This document shows positions 18,732 to 27,767 of a stretch of 64,000 bases of DNA, one piece after another. Positions within the stretch are counted from its first letter, which is position 1. Each line of letters begins with the position of its first letter. This stretch comes from Corticimicrobacter sp040137905 (GTDB lineage Bacteria; Pseudomonadota; Gammaproteobacteria; Burkholderiales; Burkholderiaceae_B). The DNA lies in NCBI RefSeq assembly GCF_040137905.1, contig NZ_JBEFDG010000068.1, forward strand, positions 41,351 through 105,350, written 5' to 3'. A model generated the notes under the pieces. It saw only the letters and a list, made by a program, of their open reading frames with translations, did not search any database and had not been told where the DNA came from. Made by a program: the position numbers and the translations under genes.

Positions 18732-20006
18732 CTACAGCATCAGTATCCAGCCTGCGGCAAGCACCATGCAGGCCAGCGTGACAGGAACGCCTGCACGGGC
18801 AAACTCACCGAACGAAATCTTCACCCCGCAAGTCGCTGCCTGCTCGACCACGATAATGCCGGCCAGACTGCCGAACACAATCAGGTTGCTGGAGAAACCG
18901 GTGCCCAGCACCAGCGCCGCCCCCAGCGCATCGGCATGGCCGACAGGGTCCAGCACGGGCACCAGCAGCATGACGGCAGGATTGTTGCCGACGATATTGC
19001 TCAGCGCGCCTCCTACCAGAAACAGGGAAATCGGATCATTCAGGTTGATGCCTGCGCTGCGCAGGTCGGCCAGCAACGTCTGCGGCAGGCCGGTGGTCGC
19101 CATGGCACCGTTGACGACGAACAGGCCCATGATCAGCAACAGCAGGTTGCCATCCACATGGCCCAGCATGTCGCTCGAGGCAATCTTGCGATTGATGAGC
19201 AGCACGCTGGCCGCCCCCAGCGCGATCAGTTCCTTGGGCCAGTCGCTCAGCACGAAGGCAGCCACCACCGCCAGCGTCACGATACCGGCCTTGCAGGTTT
19301 CCCATACATTGAGCACGACCTCGTCCCTGGTCGCATCCGCTGCGCTCGCATCTGCCGTACCTGCATCGGCTGCCGGCGCAGCCGCCGCCCCTGTCGTGGC
19401 AGACAGCGTCCAGCGCCCCCGGTACATGAATGCCACGATCCCCCAGATAATGGGCAGAGACAGCAGCGCCGGCAATAGGGTCACCTCCAGGAAACCGTTG
19501 AAGGACAGGCCCAGCCCCTGGGCGGCAATCATGTTCTGAGGACTGCCGATCAGGGTGCCCGAGGATCCTGTGTTGGCAGCAAAGCAGAAGGCCAGCAGAA
19601 AAGGCACCGGATTGAGTCCGCGTGCCAATGTCAGGGCCACCAGCAGCGGCGTCATCGCCACGACCACGACATCATTGGTCAGTAGAGACGACAGCAGGCC
19701 GGCCACGCCGATGAGCACTGCCAGCAACACGGGCGGGCTGACCGGCAGCAGGGCCACGCGGCGGGCTGTCCAGGCGTAGAACCCGGACACGACGAAAGCC
19801 GCCGACACCACCATCAGGCCAAACAGCATGCCGACACTGCGATAGTCGATCGCATCCCAGGCAGCCTTGGGCGTGATGCTGCCGGTTGCCATCAGCGCCA
19901 GGGCACCGACCACGGCAGCGCCGGTCCGGTCTACCTTGAACCCGGGCAACTTGCCGAATCCCATGGCGACATAGACCAGCAGGAATATCAGGAGCGTGAG
20001 ATCCAT
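18732..20006 (-). CDS. SLC13/ArsB-NhaD superfamily anion permease
   Basis: A 424-residue polytopic transporter with roughly 11-12 hydrophobic segments. The LLTNDVVVVAMTP motif early in the chain and the repeat-like NIVGNNPAVMLLVPVLDP late in it are the paired re-entrant Asn/Pro motifs of the ion-transporter superfamily (ArsB, CitT, NhaD). GSSGTLIGSPQNMIAAQGLGL is a further superfamily hallmark. Substrate (a carboxylate, sulfate-like anion or arsenite) cannot be assigned, and no ars genes are nearby. The cytosolic loop after TM6 has an Ala-rich insert (about 205-225). Confidence 0.85.
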   Translation of the reverse strand: MDLTLLIFLLVYVAMGFGKLPGFKVDRTGAAVVGALALMATGSITPKAAWDAIDYRSVGMLFGLMVVSAAFVVSGFYAWTARRVALLPVSPPVLLAVLIGVAGLLSSLLTNDVVVVAMTPLLVALTLARGLNPVPFLLAFCFAANTGSSGTLIGSPQNMIAAQGLGLSFNGFLEVTLLPALLSLPIIWGIVAFMYRGRWTLSATTGAAAAPAADAGTADASAADATRDEVVLNVWETCKAGIVTLAVVAAFVLSDWPKELIALGAASVLLINRKIASSDMLGHVDGNLLLLIMGLFVVNGAMATTGLPQTLLADLRSAGINLNDPISLFLVGGALSNIVGNNPAVMLLVPVLDPVGHADALGAALVLGTGFSSNLIVFGSLAGIIVVEQAATCGVKISFGEFARAGVPVTLACMVLAAGWILML

Positions 20007-20085
20007 GGCAGAAAGGCACCTCAGGCGGGCGCATCATAATGTGGGAACGGCATCATGATACGCGATGCACGGGTAGACAATGCAC

Positions 20086-22080
20086 TCAGTCCGTCAGGCG
20101 CAATTCCGTCAGGGTACCGGCAATGGTCGCAAAGACCTCCGGCAGGTCGCTGACGTTGCGGGCATCGAAGAAATAGCCAGGGCCGCTGGCACAATTGCGC
20201 ATCAGGTTGATGGCAGCCTGCCCGACATCCTTGCCCAGCGTGACGGTATAGACCCGGATGCCGTTGCCGTCGGCCTTGACGTTGGCGCACAGTTCAGCCA
20301 TATATCGGTTATAGGCGCTGGCACTCAGCCGGCCGCGCCGGGCCGCCGTATCGTTGCCATCCTTGCCTGTATCCCAGCCCGCATGGTAGCCAATATCGGT
20401 ATCGTGGCTGCGGCAATCCTGCGCATAATTGTCCGGCCTCATGGCACGCGGATCATGCGGTTTCAACGCATCGACAGGACACTGCGAGAAATTCGGTACC
20501 TCATTGCTCCTGACCTGGATATCCTCTTCGGCACGCACTGCCTGCGACTCGGGCACCCAGCTCACGCAGACGTCACGCCAGCCCATGACGGGCCGCCCCC
20601 ACCAGTCGGTACCGGTCTGTACATATTTGCGTTCCGTACGGGAACAGGCCTGGTAGGCATAGGCCAACCTGAACCAGGCCTGCCTTTCTGCGTTGATTTC
20701 ACGCGTCACCACAGGCGCGTTATCACCATCGGTCAGCAGCACGATCACTTTATTGAGACGCCCGGGATCGGGATCACGAGGCATCTCGGCACTGCCCCAG
20801 CCGGCAGCACCACGCCACGCGGGAGAAAGCATGCGCCAGGCCCACAGCAACCCTGCCGGCACGCCGGTACCGCCATAGGATCGCATGCCGTCAATCGCCG
20901 CATCCAGCGATTGACGTGTGTTATCCAGGAAGCGCACAGGGGTATCCAGGCAGTACTGCGGCTCCATGGCCAGATTGATCTGGAAAGCATTTTGTCCTGC
21001 CTGCTTGAAGGCAACTATTCGCCGATCGTAGTTGAACCGGCCTGGTACGGCCTCGAACTCAGGATAGGCACTCCCCGCTCGTTGCAGGTGAGGCGGGTAG
21101 AAATCCAAGATCCTGGCACCACTGGGAAGGCGGGCCAGCCCCCCTTCGTTCAAAAGATAACTGTACGTCGCCATCAAAGGCTGGAAGCGTGCTGCGGGCG
21201 TCAATGCCTGTGCGGGCAATGGATGCCCTGCCTGCCAGCTTCCGGCAGGCTCGGCAATACACCCGGACCAGCGCTGCTGGATATAGTTGGCAGAAACCGC
21301 AGCACCATTGAGCCAGCCCCGGGCACTGGCGATCCCACCGACATTGACCACATCTGTAAACGGTACCAGGCCGATATAGACCCCATCCGGTGCGCCCTGC
21401 TGGCGGGCCGCCTGAGCGGCATCCAGCACCGTCTTGACCAGATCCTTGGCAGCCTGCTTGAGCACGGTCATTCGTTTGGGGCTATCGAAATCCATCGAAC
21501 CCGTATTGTCCAGCGCCATGACCAGCTCCAGATCACTGCGCGTACGTCGCACGGCCTGGTTACTGGCCGATAGCGCCCAGGCGGTCTGCTTGAAATAGCC
21601 GGTGCTGATCAGGGGCAGTTCGCCCGTCACGCGCATTTTCACGAACTGGCCGGACAGGTAGCTGTTGTTGGCTCCCCCCCGCTCTTCGATGTATTCGATA
21701 TGAAAGTCGTCCAAGGCCACCTGACTGCTCAGGAAGCCAGCCGGCATATTGCTCAGAAAATAATGATAGGCATCGTTGCGCCATGCCGCCTCATCCCTGG
21801 AACCCTCGACGGGCGCGTTATAGACCGACAGACTGCGCCCGGCAGAAATGACTGCCGCATCAAGCGCATTCTGCAGTCGGGATTGCGCCACGTTGTAGCG
21901 AATCATGTCGATGGCGGCGAAGGTTCCACCCAGCATCAGGGTGGCACTCACCAAAAAAGTCAGCGCCACCGCACCGCGCTCGCCGCCACGCAAGCGCCCG
22001 CCCGCCCGCAAACGGCGCCCCATCCGCCGCCCCCATCCTGCATCCTGACGCTGCAGCCTCGTCCTTATGGAAGCCTCCAT
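20086..22080 (-). CDS. tadG: TadG-like Tad pilus assembly protein with von Willebrand A domain
   Basis: A 664-residue protein and the last gene of the Tad operon. The N-terminus has a TadE/G-type segment RGAVALTFLVSATLMLGGTF, a membrane anchor preceding mostly periplasmic chain. The vWA domain has a MIDAS-like ALDNTGSMD. A second family feature is LNKVIVLLTDGDNAP. It lacks the Glu at +5 that prepilin-like TadE and TadF have. TadG is thought to link the pilus machine to the envelope or surface. The ATG at 22080 has GGAGA upstream; an in-frame ATG at 22122 overlaps the tadF stop as ATGA and is also possible. Confidence 0.88.
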   Translation of the reverse strand: MEASIRTRLQRQDAGWGRRMGRRLRAGGRLRGGERGAVALTFLVSATLMLGGTFAAIDMIRYNVAQSRLQNALDAAVISAGRSLSVYNAPVEGSRDEAAWRNDAYHYFLSNMPAGFLSSQVALDDFHIEYIEERGGANNSYLSGQFVKMRVTGELPLISTGYFKQTAWALSASNQAVRRTRSDLELVMALDNTGSMDFDSPKRMTVLKQAAKDLVKTVLDAAQAARQQGAPDGVYIGLVPFTDVVNVGGIASARGWLNGAAVSANYIQQRWSGCIAEPAGSWQAGHPLPAQALTPAARFQPLMATYSYLLNEGGLARLPSGARILDFYPPHLQRAGSAYPEFEAVPGRFNYDRRIVAFKQAGQNAFQINLAMEPQYCLDTPVRFLDNTRQSLDAAIDGMRSYGGTGVPAGLLWAWRMLSPAWRGAAGWGSAEMPRDPDPGRLNKVIVLLTDGDNAPVVTREINAERQAWFRLAYAYQACSRTERKYVQTGTDWWGRPVMGWRDVCVSWVPESQAVRAEEDIQVRSNEVPNFSQCPVDALKPHDPRAMRPDNYAQDCRSHDTDIGYHAGWDTGKDGNDTAARRGRLSASAYNRYMAELCANVKADGNGIRVYTVTLGKDVGQAAINLMRNCASGPGYFFDARNVSDLPEVFATIAGTLTELRLTD

Positions 22081-22118
22081 GTCGCTCTCCTGTGCCAGCG
22101 CTTGCGCGGGCAGGGTTC

Positions 22119-22799
22119 TCATTGCAACGTGCTCAAATCTGCAAAGCGTGGCCGATAGAACGCCCGGCTTTCCAGCAGCCGCTTGCCGCCCAGGGCCCGC
22201 CAGAAGCTGCCACTGATGGCAAACGGCTCAAAATCCATGAAGGTCTCGACCACCACCACGCTGTCGACCTCGCCAGCCACCGCCGGTTTCGCCATGGGCT
22301 GGGGAAAACCGTCTGGCGGTGTCAGCCTGCTGGTGACCGTGCCCCCATAGCTGTCACCGGCATAGGTCCGGCGCCACTGCGGCGCATTTTTCCAGGCGGC
22401 ACCCTTGCCTTTGTCCTCGGCCACATACAGGCTGATGACCAGCCGGCCATGCGCCCGGTAATTGAGCGGCGTCATCAGGTCGGTCATGATCGCGCCATAG
22501 GCACAGACATCATCGGTATCCGCACAGCGCCCCTGATCCTTCAGGCCACGCTGCATGGCCACACCATTGGCCACGGTGAATGCCGCGCGGTCCAGCACGG
22601 AGGCCGCCCGGAAGTACTGGTACAGTTCAAAAGAACCGATAATGATGAACACCATCAGGGGAATCACCAGCGCGGCCTCGATGGAAACGGCCCCGCGCTG
22701 CCCCAGGATCGCAGGCCGCAGCACAATGCGGCAGCGCTGCATGAGCATGGAGATTTTTTTTGGCCAGGGTTGCATATCTACGCTTCCGTCAGGGCTCAT
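22119..22799 (-). CDS. tadF: TadF-like minor pseudopilin
   Basis: A 226-residue single-helix protein. QRGAVSIEAALVIPLMVF gives a prepilin-type processing site (after RG) with Glu at +5, the signature of TadE/TadF pseudopilins cleaved by TadV. The mature periplasmic part has two Cys (GRCADTDDVCAYG) that could pair. It overlaps tadE by 11 bp and ends at the possible upstream start of tadG, so translation is coupled. It probably acts as a minor pilin for Flp fibre initiation. Confidence 0.85.
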   Translation of the reverse strand: MSPDGSVDMQPWPKKISMLMQRCRIVLRPAILGQRGAVSIEAALVIPLMVFIIIGSFELYQYFRAASVLDRAAFTVANGVAMQRGLKDQGRCADTDDVCAYGAIMTDLMTPLNYRAHGRLVISLYVAEDKGKGAAWKNAPQWRRTYAGDSYGGTVTSRLTPPDGFPQPMAKPAVAGEVDSVVVVETFMDFEPFAISGSFWRALGGKRLLESRAFYRPRFADLSTLQ

Positions 22800-23289
22800 T
22801 CTGGATCAGCACCACCCGCTCGAACCTGAACAGGCGGATGCCGAACCAGTCCAGCACACCGCTCAGGCCGGCCCGGTCGAACCCCAGGCGATAGATCACC
22901 ATATCGCCCCGCTCTCCCGCATCGCAAACCGGCTGGTAGTTTTCATCATCGACATCACCAAACCCGTTGTCCGCACCCGGGGTGTAGCGCTTGACATCGG
23001 CACGCAGCTCGGCGTCGCCGGCCACCCAGTTGGACAGTGTCTCGCGCATCACACGCTGCACAGCTTCCTGGCAGTCTCCCTGGATGCCCAGCTTGCCCAG
23101 GCGCGCCACGCGGTTGGCCGCCGTCTCCAGGCTGGCATCGGCCATCATCATCACAATCATTTCGATGGAAAAGATCAGGACAGCCATCAGCAACGGGGCC
23201 ACCAGCGCATACTCAAGTGCGGCCAGACCGCGCCGGTCCCCGAGCAGGCGTTTCAGGCAAGTGCGGCTGCGGGCAGGCATGATATTCAT
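22789..23289 (-). CDS. tadE: TadE-like minor pseudopilin
   Basis: A 166-residue single-helix protein. RRGLAALEYALVAPLLMAVL has the Gly processing site, Glu at +5 and Tyr at +6 of the Flp-type motif, so TadV should cleave it. The periplasmic part has two Cys residues about 75 and 120. It overlaps tadD by four bases (23286-23289) and tadF by 11 bp. Role by family: minor pseudopilin of the Tad system. Confidence 0.87.
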   Translation of the reverse strand: MNIMPARSRTCLKRLLGDRRGLAALEYALVAPLLMAVLIFSIEMIVMMMADASLETAANRVARLGKLGIQGDCQEAVQRVMRETLSNWVAGDAELRADVKRYTPGADNGFGDVDDENYQPVCDAGERGDMVIYRLGFDRAGLSGVLDWFGIRLFRFERVVLIQNEP

Positions 23290-24317
23290 TGCATGGCCGC
23301 GCCGCTGGCATCGGGACGGCCTGCCACCAGCCGCCCATGCTCACCCGCTGCCCAGCCCGTGCGCGACATACTGCCTGCCGGCACAGGTTCAGGCATACGC
23401 CCGGCATCCACGGGCAACACCTGGGCTGCAGCAACCGGCGCGGCAGGTTCCACCGTTGCACGAGGAATCACGACGGGTGCGGTCTGCTGCGCAGGTACCG
23501 CTGCCGGTACACTCCGCTGCCCCAGTTGCTGGCGCAGATAGCGATAGAAGGCCAGGTTGTCCTGCACCACGCCGGCCGGCTGGTAGCTGGCCAGGATATC
23601 TTCAGCCGCATCCTCGCGCCCCATCAGGCCATAGGCCAGGGCCAGGTTGTCGCGCTCCTGGGGTAATGGCCCGGACAGCCCGGTTGCTCCCAGCAGGATA
23701 TTGATGGCCTCGCGTGGCTGGCCATTGAGGGCCAGCGACAGCCCCAGGTTGGTACGCAATGCCGTGTTATCAGGATGCGCCCGCAGCCCCTGGCGATAGA
23801 GAGCCTGGGCCTGCGCCGCCCTGCCGGCCAGATCCTGTGCCACCCCCAGTCCGGCCAGGGCCAGGGGATGATCGGGCATGCGTACCAGAATAGCCTGGAA
23901 GCGCTCGGTCGCTTCCTCCAGCCGACGCTGGCGCAAGGCGATCCGTGCCTGGCCCAATTGAGGCTCCAGCATGTCCGGACGCAACTCGCCTGCCTTGAGG
24001 TATGCCTGGCGTGCGGCCTCCAGCTCCCCGCCCAGGAAATGGGCATCGCCCAACCCCATCCAGACAACGGCCTGCCGGGGGTGTGCCTGCGCCAGCCGTC
24101 GATAGACCGACATGGCCACGCTGAGATCGCCGCTTTGCAACGCGCTTTCGGCAATTCTCAGATCGCCGGCCTGCAGCGTGGCCTCGTCGTAGACCGTCTC
24201 GGCCGGACGCGCACCCTCAGGCGGACGTAGCCCGGTACAGCCGGACAACAACACGACCAGCCCCAGGCACAGGATCACGCCCCCCCTCGGAAGACTCCGG
24301 TTCGTCCTCATCATCAT
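23286..24317 (-). CDS. tadD: TadD-like TPR lipoprotein
   Basis: A 343-residue lipoprotein with lipobox LLSGC (C27). Residues about 50-250 are tandem tetratricopeptide repeats, with recurrent A...G...Y.A.....P spacing. A Pro/Ala/Val-rich, probably disordered C-terminus covers about 260-343. In the Tad system TadD is the outer-membrane lipoprotein that helps the RcpA secretin assemble. The C-terminal low-complexity stretch is longer than in many TadD proteins. It lies 12 bp downstream of tadC. Confidence 0.87.
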   Translation of the reverse strand: MMMRTNRSLPRGGVILCLGLVVLLSGCTGLRPPEGARPAETVYDEATLQAGDLRIAESALQSGDLSVAMSVYRRLAQAHPRQAVVWMGLGDAHFLGGELEAARQAYLKAGELRPDMLEPQLGQARIALRQRRLEEATERFQAILVRMPDHPLALAGLGVAQDLAGRAAQAQALYRQGLRAHPDNTALRTNLGLSLALNGQPREAINILLGATGLSGPLPQERDNLALAYGLMGREDAAEDILASYQPAGVVQDNLAFYRYLRQQLGQRSVPAAVPAQQTAPVVIPRATVEPAAPVAAAQVLPVDAGRMPEPVPAGSMSRTGWAAGEHGRLVAGRPDASGAAMQ

Positions 24318-24329
24318 GCCGCTCCTTTT

Positions 24330-25277
24330 TCACTGCATCTCAAAAAACTGCATCAGGCCCAGCACCGCTGGCCCAGCCGCCACGATCAGCACCGTGGGCA
24401 GGATGAACAGCATCATGGGCAGGGTAATCTTGACCGATAGCTTGGCGGCGGCCTCCTCGAGCCGCATCATGCGCGCTGTGCGCTCCGTGCGCGCCAGAAT
24501 GCGCAACGCCTGGGTAATGGCCGTCCCGTACTGGCGCGACTGCAGCAACGTCGTCACCAGGGTACGCACGGCCTCGAGCTGGGTGCGCTGTGCCAGCCCC
24601 TTGAGCACAGCTTCCATGTCACTGCTGATTTTCAGTTCGCTGGCGGTCAGTTTGAGTTCATCGGACAGGGCCGGATAGACGATTTCCAGTTCATCGGCCA
24701 CCCGCTGCAAGGCACTGTTGAGTCCAAGGCCGGCATTGGTGCAGATAACCAGCAGATCCAGCGCATCGGGCAGGCTTTGCTGGATGGCCTGCTGTCTTTG
24801 TGCCACCAGCCTATCCAGGATCACGCGCGGCAACAGGCTGCCCAGGTAGACCCCCAGCAGGCAGGACAGGGCCCTGAAAGCGATCTGGTCGTCCAGTATC
24901 GGCCAGACAAACAGCACCGGCAGCAATGCCAGCACCAGCACAGAAATCAGCGACAGCGCCATGATGGTGACCAGCGCCTGTGGACTGCGAAAACCCGCAG
25001 CGACCAGCTTGGTCAGGGTTTCCGATCGTTGTGCTGCACTGAGCATGGGTGCCTGTCGGCCCAGCCAGCGCAACAACCGCGCAATGCGCTCCGACGGAGA
25101 CTGGCGCTCCTGTCCACGCCGGCCCTGCTGCTGCATGCCCTGGCGCTGCACCTCCGTCCGTGCACGCTCGGCCAGCCGGGCCCGCACACCGGCTCGCCCG
25201 TACAGATACAGGCCTACGCCTGCCAGCGCCAGCAGAAGCGGCAGGGCATCCAGCCAGGGCAACAGTGTCGCCATCAT
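24330..25277 (-). CDS. tadC: TadC-like inner-membrane platform protein
   Basis: A 315-residue type II secretion system F-domain protein. An N-terminal helix (about 5-25) is followed by a cytosolic part, then the conserved T2SF region with LPDALDLLVICTNAGLGLNSAL (about 165-186) and two C-terminal helices. With TadB it forms the inner-membrane platform on which the TadA ATPase acts. It begins four bases after the tadB stop. Confidence 0.92.
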   Translation of the reverse strand: MMATLLPWLDALPLLLALAGVGLYLYGRAGVRARLAERARTEVQRQGMQQQGRRGQERQSPSERIARLLRWLGRQAPMLSAAQRSETLTKLVAAGFRSPQALVTIMALSLISVLVLALLPVLFVWPILDDQIAFRALSCLLGVYLGSLLPRVILDRLVAQRQQAIQQSLPDALDLLVICTNAGLGLNSALQRVADELEIVYPALSDELKLTASELKISSDMEAVLKGLAQRTQLEAVRTLVTTLLQSRQYGTAITQALRILARTERTARMMRLEEAAAKLSVKITLPMMLFILPTVLIVAAGPAVLGLMQFFEMQ

Positions 25278-25281
25278 CGTG

Positions 25282-26265
25282 CTATACCTCCAGTCTGGCC
25301 AACTTGCGGATCGACAGCACGCCGATCGTCAGCATGACCCCGGCCACGCCCAGCAGGCTATGCCCGGTGTCGGTCTCGAACAGGATGCGGATGTAGTCCG
25401 GACTGGAGACAAACAGCGTGGCCCCGATCACGAATGGCAAGGCCGCCAGGATCATGCCGGACAGCCGCCCTTCGGCCGTCATCGCCTTGGCCTTGAGCCG
25501 CAGGTCGCGTCGCGCCCGGATTACGCCTGCCAAGTTTTCCAGCGCTTCGACCAGCGAACCACCGGTATCACGCTGCAGGGACAGGCAGACCGAGAAGAAC
25601 GAGAAATCCGGCAGTTCGATACGCAGCACCGCCTCGTCGAGCACTTCCTGCAGATCGTTGCCCAGCAGCAGGCTATCGCCGACCTTGCGGAACTCGGGTC
25701 CCAGGGGTGCACTGAAATGTTCACCGATATTGCGGATCGACTGATTGACCGGCACCCCCGCCTGACTGGCGCGCACGATCATGTCCATGGCATCCGGCAA
25801 CTGGCCCAGAAAACCATGTTCGAACCGTTCCAGCATCTTGCGATAGGCCAGCCAGCCGGCCAGCAGCGGCACACCGCCCAATGCCAGCGGCCATGACCAC
25901 CACGACAGCGGCAGAATCCCCAGCATCAGCCCCAGCAGAGCCAGCATGGCCGCCGCGCCCATGGCCAGCAAGACATTGCGGCTCCCCTTGCCCAGCCCCA
26001 CCGTGTCCAGCCGGTTCAGGTAATAGCCCAGGCTGCCCATGGCCTGGCGTCGGCGACGACGACGCGCCTCGCTCTGTGCCCGCTCGAGATCGGCCAGGAT
26101 TTTCTGGCGCGCCAGATTGCGCGACACACCCACCGAGGTCCGCAACCGAGTACGGATACGGTGGCCGGCCCGCTGTCGCAACACGTCGCCCAGTACCAGG
26201 AAGGCCAGGCCAGCCAGCACACTGGCCACAAAGACAAACAGCGTCAATACATCCGTCGCACTCAT
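25282..26265 (-). CDS. tadB: TadB-like inner-membrane platform protein
   Basis: A 327-residue T2SF-domain protein, paralogous to TadC. An N-terminal helix (about 5-25), a pair of central helices (about 93-130) and the conserved LPDAMDMIVRASQAGVPVNQSI (about 155-176) precede the C-terminal helices. It overlaps tadA by four bases, so they are translationally coupled. It is a platform component of the Tad secretion machine. Confidence 0.92.
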   Translation of the reverse strand: MSATDVLTLFVFVASVLAGLAFLVLGDVLRQRAGHRIRTRLRTSVGVSRNLARQKILADLERAQSEARRRRRRQAMGSLGYYLNRLDTVGLGKGSRNVLLAMGAAAMLALLGLMLGILPLSWWSWPLALGGVPLLAGWLAYRKMLERFEHGFLGQLPDAMDMIVRASQAGVPVNQSIRNIGEHFSAPLGPEFRKVGDSLLLGNDLQEVLDEAVLRIELPDFSFFSVCLSLQRDTGGSLVEALENLAGVIRARRDLRLKAKAMTAEGRLSGMILAALPFVIGATLFVSSPDYIRILFETDTGHSLLGVAGVMLTIGVLSIRKLARLEV

Positions 26266-27767
26266 GGCCGCATCGCCTCCAGCAGTGCGGTTTCCATTCC
26301 GTAGTAGCGGGCCCGGTCGGCAAAGATCGGACGCATGCCGCTACTGTCGTACGATCCCTTGACCTCATCGTCATAACCACTGGTGTCGTAGCTGAAGCGA
26401 AAAAGCTCCTGGGTCACGATCACATCGCCTTCCATGCCGGCCAGCTCGACGATGCTGGTCACGCGCCGGGTTCCGTCGCGCATCCGCTCGGCCTGTACAA
26501 GCAGATTCACGGCACTGGCGATCTGGCGCCGGATGGAATAGAGCGGCAGGTTGCCGTTGGCCATCATCACCATGCTTTCCAGCCGGATCAGGGCGTCGCG
26601 CGGATTGTTGGCGTGCAGCGTCGTCATCGAACCGTCATGGCCGGTATTCATCGCCTGCAGCACATCCAGCGCCTCGGCACCCCGCGTTTCGCCAAGGATG
26701 ATGCGGTCGGGGCGCATCCGCAGCGCATTGCGCACCAGATCGTTCTGCGTGATCGCGCCCGTCCCCTCCAGGTTGGCAGGCCGGGTTTCCAGCCGCACCA
26801 CATGGGGTTGCTGCAATTGCAGCTCCGCCGCATCCTCTATGGTCACGACCCGTTCGTCTTCCGAAATGAACCGCGACAGGGCATTGAGCAGCGTAGTCTT
26901 GCCCGAGCCCGTCCCGCCCGAAACGATGATGTTGAGCCGGCAGGCGCCGGCAATTTCGAGCACCCGAGCCATGCTGGGCGACATGCTGCCCCGCGCGGCC
27001 AGGCGCTGCAGGGTCAGATCCTTGCGCGAAAACTTGCGGATCGAGATCGAGGCCCCATCGATGGCCAGGGGCGGCAGGATCACATTGACGCGACTGCCAT
27101 CGGCCAGTCGGGCATCCACCATCGGACTGCTTTCGTCCACGCGCCGGCCGACTGAAGAGGCAATGCGCTGTGCCACATTGATGACATGGGCATTGTCGCG
27201 AAACTTGAGCGCGGTCAGTTCCAGCTTGCCGAAACGTTCCACATAGATCTGGTCCGGCCCGTTGACCATGATGTCGGACACCGTGTCGTCCTGCAACAGC
27301 GGCTCGATCGGACCGACGCCAAACATATCGTTCAGTATCTCGCGCCCCATCAGGCGCTGCTCGGACTGGGTAACGGGCAGGTTGTCGGCCAGCACCGTCT
27401 CGGCAATGATGGTATCGACTTCGAGCGCCACCTCGTCACGCGTCCGGCTAAGGGCCGCAGAGACATCGATGGTGGCAAATACCGCCTGGCGGATGCGGGC
27501 ATAGTATTCGGAGCGCACGACATTGGCATCTGCCTGCCGGGGACGGTTGCGCACAGCCGCCACAGGCTGAGCGGGCACCTGGGCCACAGGTCGCCCCACC
27601 TCGACCGGACTTGGCGATGCGGTGGGCATGGGTGCCGACAAGGGCGTCACCGCAGGCACCCCATCCACGACTGCCGATGTAGCTGTCATGACCTGGGGAA
27701 CAGGCATTACCACATGAGACGACTGTGGTTCCACCGGGGCTGCGACAGGCTTGCGTCCGAAACTCAT
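26262..27767 (-). CDS. tadA: TadA/CpaF pilus secretion ATPase
   Basis: A 501-residue hexameric ATPase of the type II/IV secretion superfamily that powers Flp pilus assembly, and in some species retraction. A Pro/Val/Ala-rich N-terminus (about 1-75) leads into the CpaF domain. Walker A is SGGTGSGKTTLL (about 283-294), and the Asp box, ILGETRGAEALD (Walker B region) and His box (TGHDGSMTTLHANNPRDAL) are all intact. The ATG at 27767 overlaps the tadZ stop as ATGA, which fixes the start. Confidence 0.96.
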   Translation of the reverse strand: MSFGRKPVAAPVEPQSSHVVMPVPQVMTATSAVVDGVPAVTPLSAPMPTASPSPVEVGRPVAQVPAQPVAAVRNRPRQADANVVRSEYYARIRQAVFATIDVSAALSRTRDEVALEVDTIIAETVLADNLPVTQSEQRLMGREILNDMFGVGPIEPLLQDDTVSDIMVNGPDQIYVERFGKLELTALKFRDNAHVINVAQRIASSVGRRVDESSPMVDARLADGSRVNVILPPLAIDGASISIRKFSRKDLTLQRLAARGSMSPSMARVLEIAGACRLNIIVSGGTGSGKTTLLNALSRFISEDERVVTIEDAAELQLQQPHVVRLETRPANLEGTGAITQNDLVRNALRMRPDRIILGETRGAEALDVLQAMNTGHDGSMTTLHANNPRDALIRLESMVMMANGNLPLYSIRRQIASAVNLLVQAERMRDGTRRVTSIVELAGMEGDVIVTQELFRFSYDTSGYDDEVKGSYDSSGMRPIFADRARYYGMETALLEAMRP